Shown: positions 61,167 to 64,000 of the stretch, piece by piece
Layout: each line of letters starts with the position of its first letter
Numbering within the stretch: position 1 is the first letter of the stretch
Assembly: GCF_949628265.1 (NCBI RefSeq)
Contig: NC_088790.1
Location: 3,786,545 to 3,850,544, forward strand
Reading direction: 5' to 3'
DNA: 64,000 nucleotides
Origin: Cloeon dipterum
Lineage: Eukaryota; Arthropoda; Insecta; Ephemeroptera; Baetidae
Notes under the pieces: model-generated
The model's database searches: none
What the model was told of the DNA's origin: nothing
The model's input: the letters and a program-made list of their open reading frames with translations, nothing else
Program-made: the position numbers and the translations under genes

Positions 61167-62427
61167 GTATATTTAAACATTTGATCTGGTGGTGCTCGTA
61201 TTTTTAAAGCGTATATCTGTACACAAAAAGAGAGTGTAAAAGCCGTATTGTTGGATTTTATTCTTGGTGTGTGAATGCATGTTTCATGAAAATCGATTGC
61301 TATGCAATAAGGGTTCATGTGCGAAAGTGAAAATCAAACTTATCTCTTGAACGTCTAGACGCATATGTTGAGTTGTAATGGAATTTTTAACTTTGAATTT
61401 TTAGACAAGTAAGCAAACGTTGTAAATTTTAAATCTAGTCAGGATTGCTGGTTGGATGAGAATCAAAAAATTTGTCAAAGGCACAAAAAGAAACGCGAGC
61501 AGGAATATCTCGTTTTGTTCTGCTTGAAGGAAAAAGGCTTCATCTAACGGAGCGCCGATTCCAAAAGTCAATATTGGGCGAGCTGTTATAAGGAGAGCAG
61601 TAATTTTTTGGCGGTCCCTCTCGTGAATGGCCGAGTGAAAGATTCATATGCGTACGCGCGTATATATAGCGTGTAGAAGGGGGATGCAAAAAGTCGCCCG
61701 ATTGGAGATCGTTGGCCGTAAAAACACCTGGTGGAAGTAATCCTTCTTATTTTGCAGTCCGTTTTTTCCGCGAGCAGCTCGGCGCGCGCTCGATTATTTT
61801 CTTCAAGCAATGCACAGTTGGAAAAACAGCGCAGTGCAGCCAATGAAAGTGGCCGCTTTTTTCAGGCCAGCGGCTTCGACGCCCGGTTTCCTCTCGCTAT
61901 TCACCTCTAGAGAATTCATAAAAATTTATACATATGCATGCACTTGCTCTGCCCTCAAGTGCTAGAGGATTTAAATATTAATGCTCCCGTCGGATGACTT
62001 CTAACCTATTGTTCCTCACTGAAGAGTCTTTCTAGGCCGATTCACTTATATCTATATTTTGCATACATTTCTCTCCATTTCGTTGACTGAATAAGAAATG
62101 TAAAATCCCTTCCCAACAACTTCTGATCACCTTTCTCGTGCCACTCTTTTGATTTGTTTTCTTTTTCTTTTGGCGGTGCGGGTGCACACCGATTGAGCCC
62201 CTCGAGTGAAACTCCATCAGCCAAACCAAACAGTCGCTTGATTAAAAAATAAATAAGAACACGGGAGCAAGAGGGTTTCGAGGATTTCCGCTGGCCTGAT
62301 AGAACGAAACGTACTACTTTATCCTTTTTTGCGCTCAACTGTTCGCTCTCATTTTTATTGCAAAAGAGATTATTTGGATATGAAGAAATAAAAATCGAAA
62401 CAATAATTCAACACCAACGCTAGACTC
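61167..62427. other. Convergent intergenic gap between Grd and CG8916
   Basis: No gene recognised. CG8916 transcripts probably end near 62.4 kb; Grd transcripts may reach 61.1 kb. Confidence 0.45.
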
Positions 62428-62433
62428 TTTATT
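62428..62433 (-). terminator. CG8916 candidate poly(A) signal
   Basis: AATAAA on the minus strand, 112 nt past the stop codon at 62545; well placed for a short 3' UTR. Confidence 0.5.
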
Positions 62434-62544
62434 TCATATTCTCCTATCGAAGCAGACATATTCCCACTTTAAGCAACAAGTGGGCGATGCGGGGGAAAAA
62501 ATAAAAAATTGACGGCGCGATATGCTCTATATTCATGGATTACA

Positions 62545-63738
62545 TTATTTTGCCATTATTATGGACGGCGGAGGCTGTCGCCATTTGAATTCGTCTGCAA
62601 GCGCCACGTAACCAAGCCAGTACAAGAAATTGAGGATGAAGAACGACGCGGGAAATAAAATGCGAGCCAACTTGTCGATTCGAGAGACGCTGTTCATCGC
62701 TCCAGGCCCTTGCTGCTGTCCTGCTGCTCTTTGCCTCATTCGCCGGAATTTGTCGTTGCCTTTTAAACGAAATAACGTTTTTAATAAGTCCTTAGAGCTT
62801 TCTCCATTATGCATACCTGTCAGGCAGAAAAATATTTGCTTCCATCCGGGGATACGACGCTCGGTTTGAGTGTGCCGCTCCATTGTGCCCTTTTTCGGAG
62901 TTTCGCTTTGCAGGGGCCCGTCCTTAACGATGAGAATTGAGTGGGTTCATTTTTATTTTTCAAATGAACAAAATTAACAACCTTATAAATTGGGCAAATG
63001 AGAGATCCACGACGTCTCTGCTCGATCAAGCCGACGGATGCGACTGAGCTCATCACAATAACCGACTCGTCAAATTTCGGGCCTTCCAGATCGTCCCACT
63101 CTTCCTCGTCTACTGGAATTTCTCCATAGCCAACCTTGGGGAAATTGTACATTAGTATATAAATATGAAGTGTAACAACCTCACCTTAGTAAAATAATGG
63201 ACGCCCGCGAATTCCAGTAGTGTGGCGATGCAGTAGAAAAAGCTCATCAGTAAAAACCAGTCCAGCGCAGTGGCGTATTTGACCTTTGGCAAGTCTTTGC
63301 GGCTGTCCAGGCTGATGGTCGACAGCGTCAACACAGTCGTGATTCCTATAATATGTGATGAAAAGAATGTAAGACAGGAGAAAATGATTTACCTAAACCG
63401 ACTCGGTCGCTAGTGGCTTCTCTGTGAATCCAGAAGGAAACCCAACTGAGCACCACAATTAAAATGCAGGGCACATAAACCTGGATCAGAAAATAGCCTG
63501 TGTGCCGCTGCAAATTGAAATTGACTTGAAGCACGCTGAATTCACCTATGTATAGAGGAAATAATTATTACCAGGAATAATTAAACTAGTTTACAAAGTG
63601 TACCTTCTCGTCGACGGTACGTAGAATTTCTTTGTGGACTGCCCATTAAATCAAACTGGGAAAGAGTCATTCCTGGCTCGAAGTTGACGCTGGCTCCCGA
63701 CTCCCATTGATATCGGAGCTGCTTGCTGGTGTATGCGT
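62545..63738 (-). CDS. CG8916: GABA-receptor-like Cys-loop subunit of the CG8916 type, 3' part (5' end outside window)
   Basis: Exons on the minus strand: 63738-63604, 63545-63393, 63345-63185, 63134-62982, 62922-62817, 62759-62545 (TAA), giving 306 aa plus a split first codon. Visible parts are the end of the ligand domain (AYTSKQLRYQWESG), M1 ([18 protein letters not shown]), M2 starting ATSDRVGLGITTVLTL, M3 (ALDWFLLMSFFYCIATLLEF), an acidic loop (PVDEEEWDDLE), and M4 after SRIDKLARILFP. ITTVLTLSTISLDSRKDLPK and EFAGVHYFTKVG mark it as the CG8916 orthologue rather than RDL, LCCH3 or GRD. The 135- and 153-nt exons match the Grd equivalents exactly in size and phase. Asp at -1' predicts that it is not a classical chloride channel. 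Introns are 47-59 nt downstream of M1. The 83-nt Cys-loop exon and all upstream exons are not found in 63739-64000. The last intron (57 nt) is in frame and has no stop. Confidence 0.9.
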
Positions 63739-64000
63739 CTATTCAAGAAATAAGAGGAAAAAACGTCACTTAAACTCCCTGCAGAAATGAGTTAAGGAGA
63801 AACAAACCAACTGTGAAATTTTCCCAGTCTCGAGGTTCAACTTGAACATGCGTGCATACGCTAAATTAATGCAATTACCTCATCGTGAATTTAAAAAAAT
63901 GCCACGCGCAGACCCTCGGACGTAACCCACTTGAGCCCGCATTTTTTAATTTTACCATCTTGACGCATGTGTGTATAGTTCGTATTCAAATAAAACAGCG
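63739..64000. other. Intron of CG8916 running off the window
   Basis: No match to the expected 83-nt Cys-loop exon on the minus strand, so the upstream exon lies beyond 64000. Confidence 0.6.

Overview
This is eukaryotic, AT-rich nuclear DNA from an arthropod, most likely an insect. The evidence is split genes with GT-AG introns, many only 50-63 nt long; two Cys-loop receptor subunits of the insect GRD and CG8916 types; an insect-style PDGF/VEGF (Pvf) ligand; and dense non-autonomous repeats. The species cannot be fixed from the window. There are no bacterial features (operons, Shine-Dalgarno sites, CRISPR, IS elements), and I recognised no tRNA or rRNA.

Layout. 1-14.0 kb is non-coding and repeat-rich; it holds a nested pair of MITEs (2.0-2.6 kb), a long (AG)n tract at 10.3 kb and an unexplained, possibly degenerate coding stretch (10.9-12.5 kb). 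14.0-16.4 kb (minus) is the Integrator subunit gene IntS14 in eight coding exons. 17.6-23.2 kb (plus) is the APC/C TPR subunit gene Cdc27 in four coding exons. The two are head to head over a 1.15 kb CCAAT-box-rich interval, so they probably share a bidirectional promoter. 26.6-28.8 kb (plus) is a five-exon secreted PDGF/VEGF-like ligand. 28.8-45.9 kb has no recognised coding sequence, but contains a candidate 5' UTR exon at 32.6-32.9 kb. 45.9-60.6 kb (plus) is Grd, a GABA-receptor-like subunit in ten coding exons. 62.5 kb to the window end (minus) is the 3' part of the CG8916-type subunit. The two receptor genes are tail to tail with 1.9 kb between stop codons.

Gene relations. IntS14 (RNA processing) and Cdc27 (mitotic ubiquitin ligase) are housekeeping genes linked only by promoter architecture. 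Grd and CG8916 are paralogues with matching exon sizes and phases. Both carry Asp at the -1' position of the pore instead of the Pro-Ala of anion-selective relatives, which fits reports that GRD-type subunits form GABA-gated cation channels with LCCH3.

Mobile fraction. At least nine repeat families recur in introns and intergenic DNA. The most interesting is a TTAA-flanked foldback MITE (three copies) whose arms carry E2F-type (TTTTGGCGGGAAAA) and NRF1-like (GCGCATGCGTCA) motifs. One copy is inserted in another MITE whose empty site survives elsewhere in the window. I found no complete autonomous transposon and no clearly new multi-gene system; the best leads are these motif-bearing MITEs, the PDGF/VEGF ligand that appears to lack both interchain cysteines, and the receptor pair.
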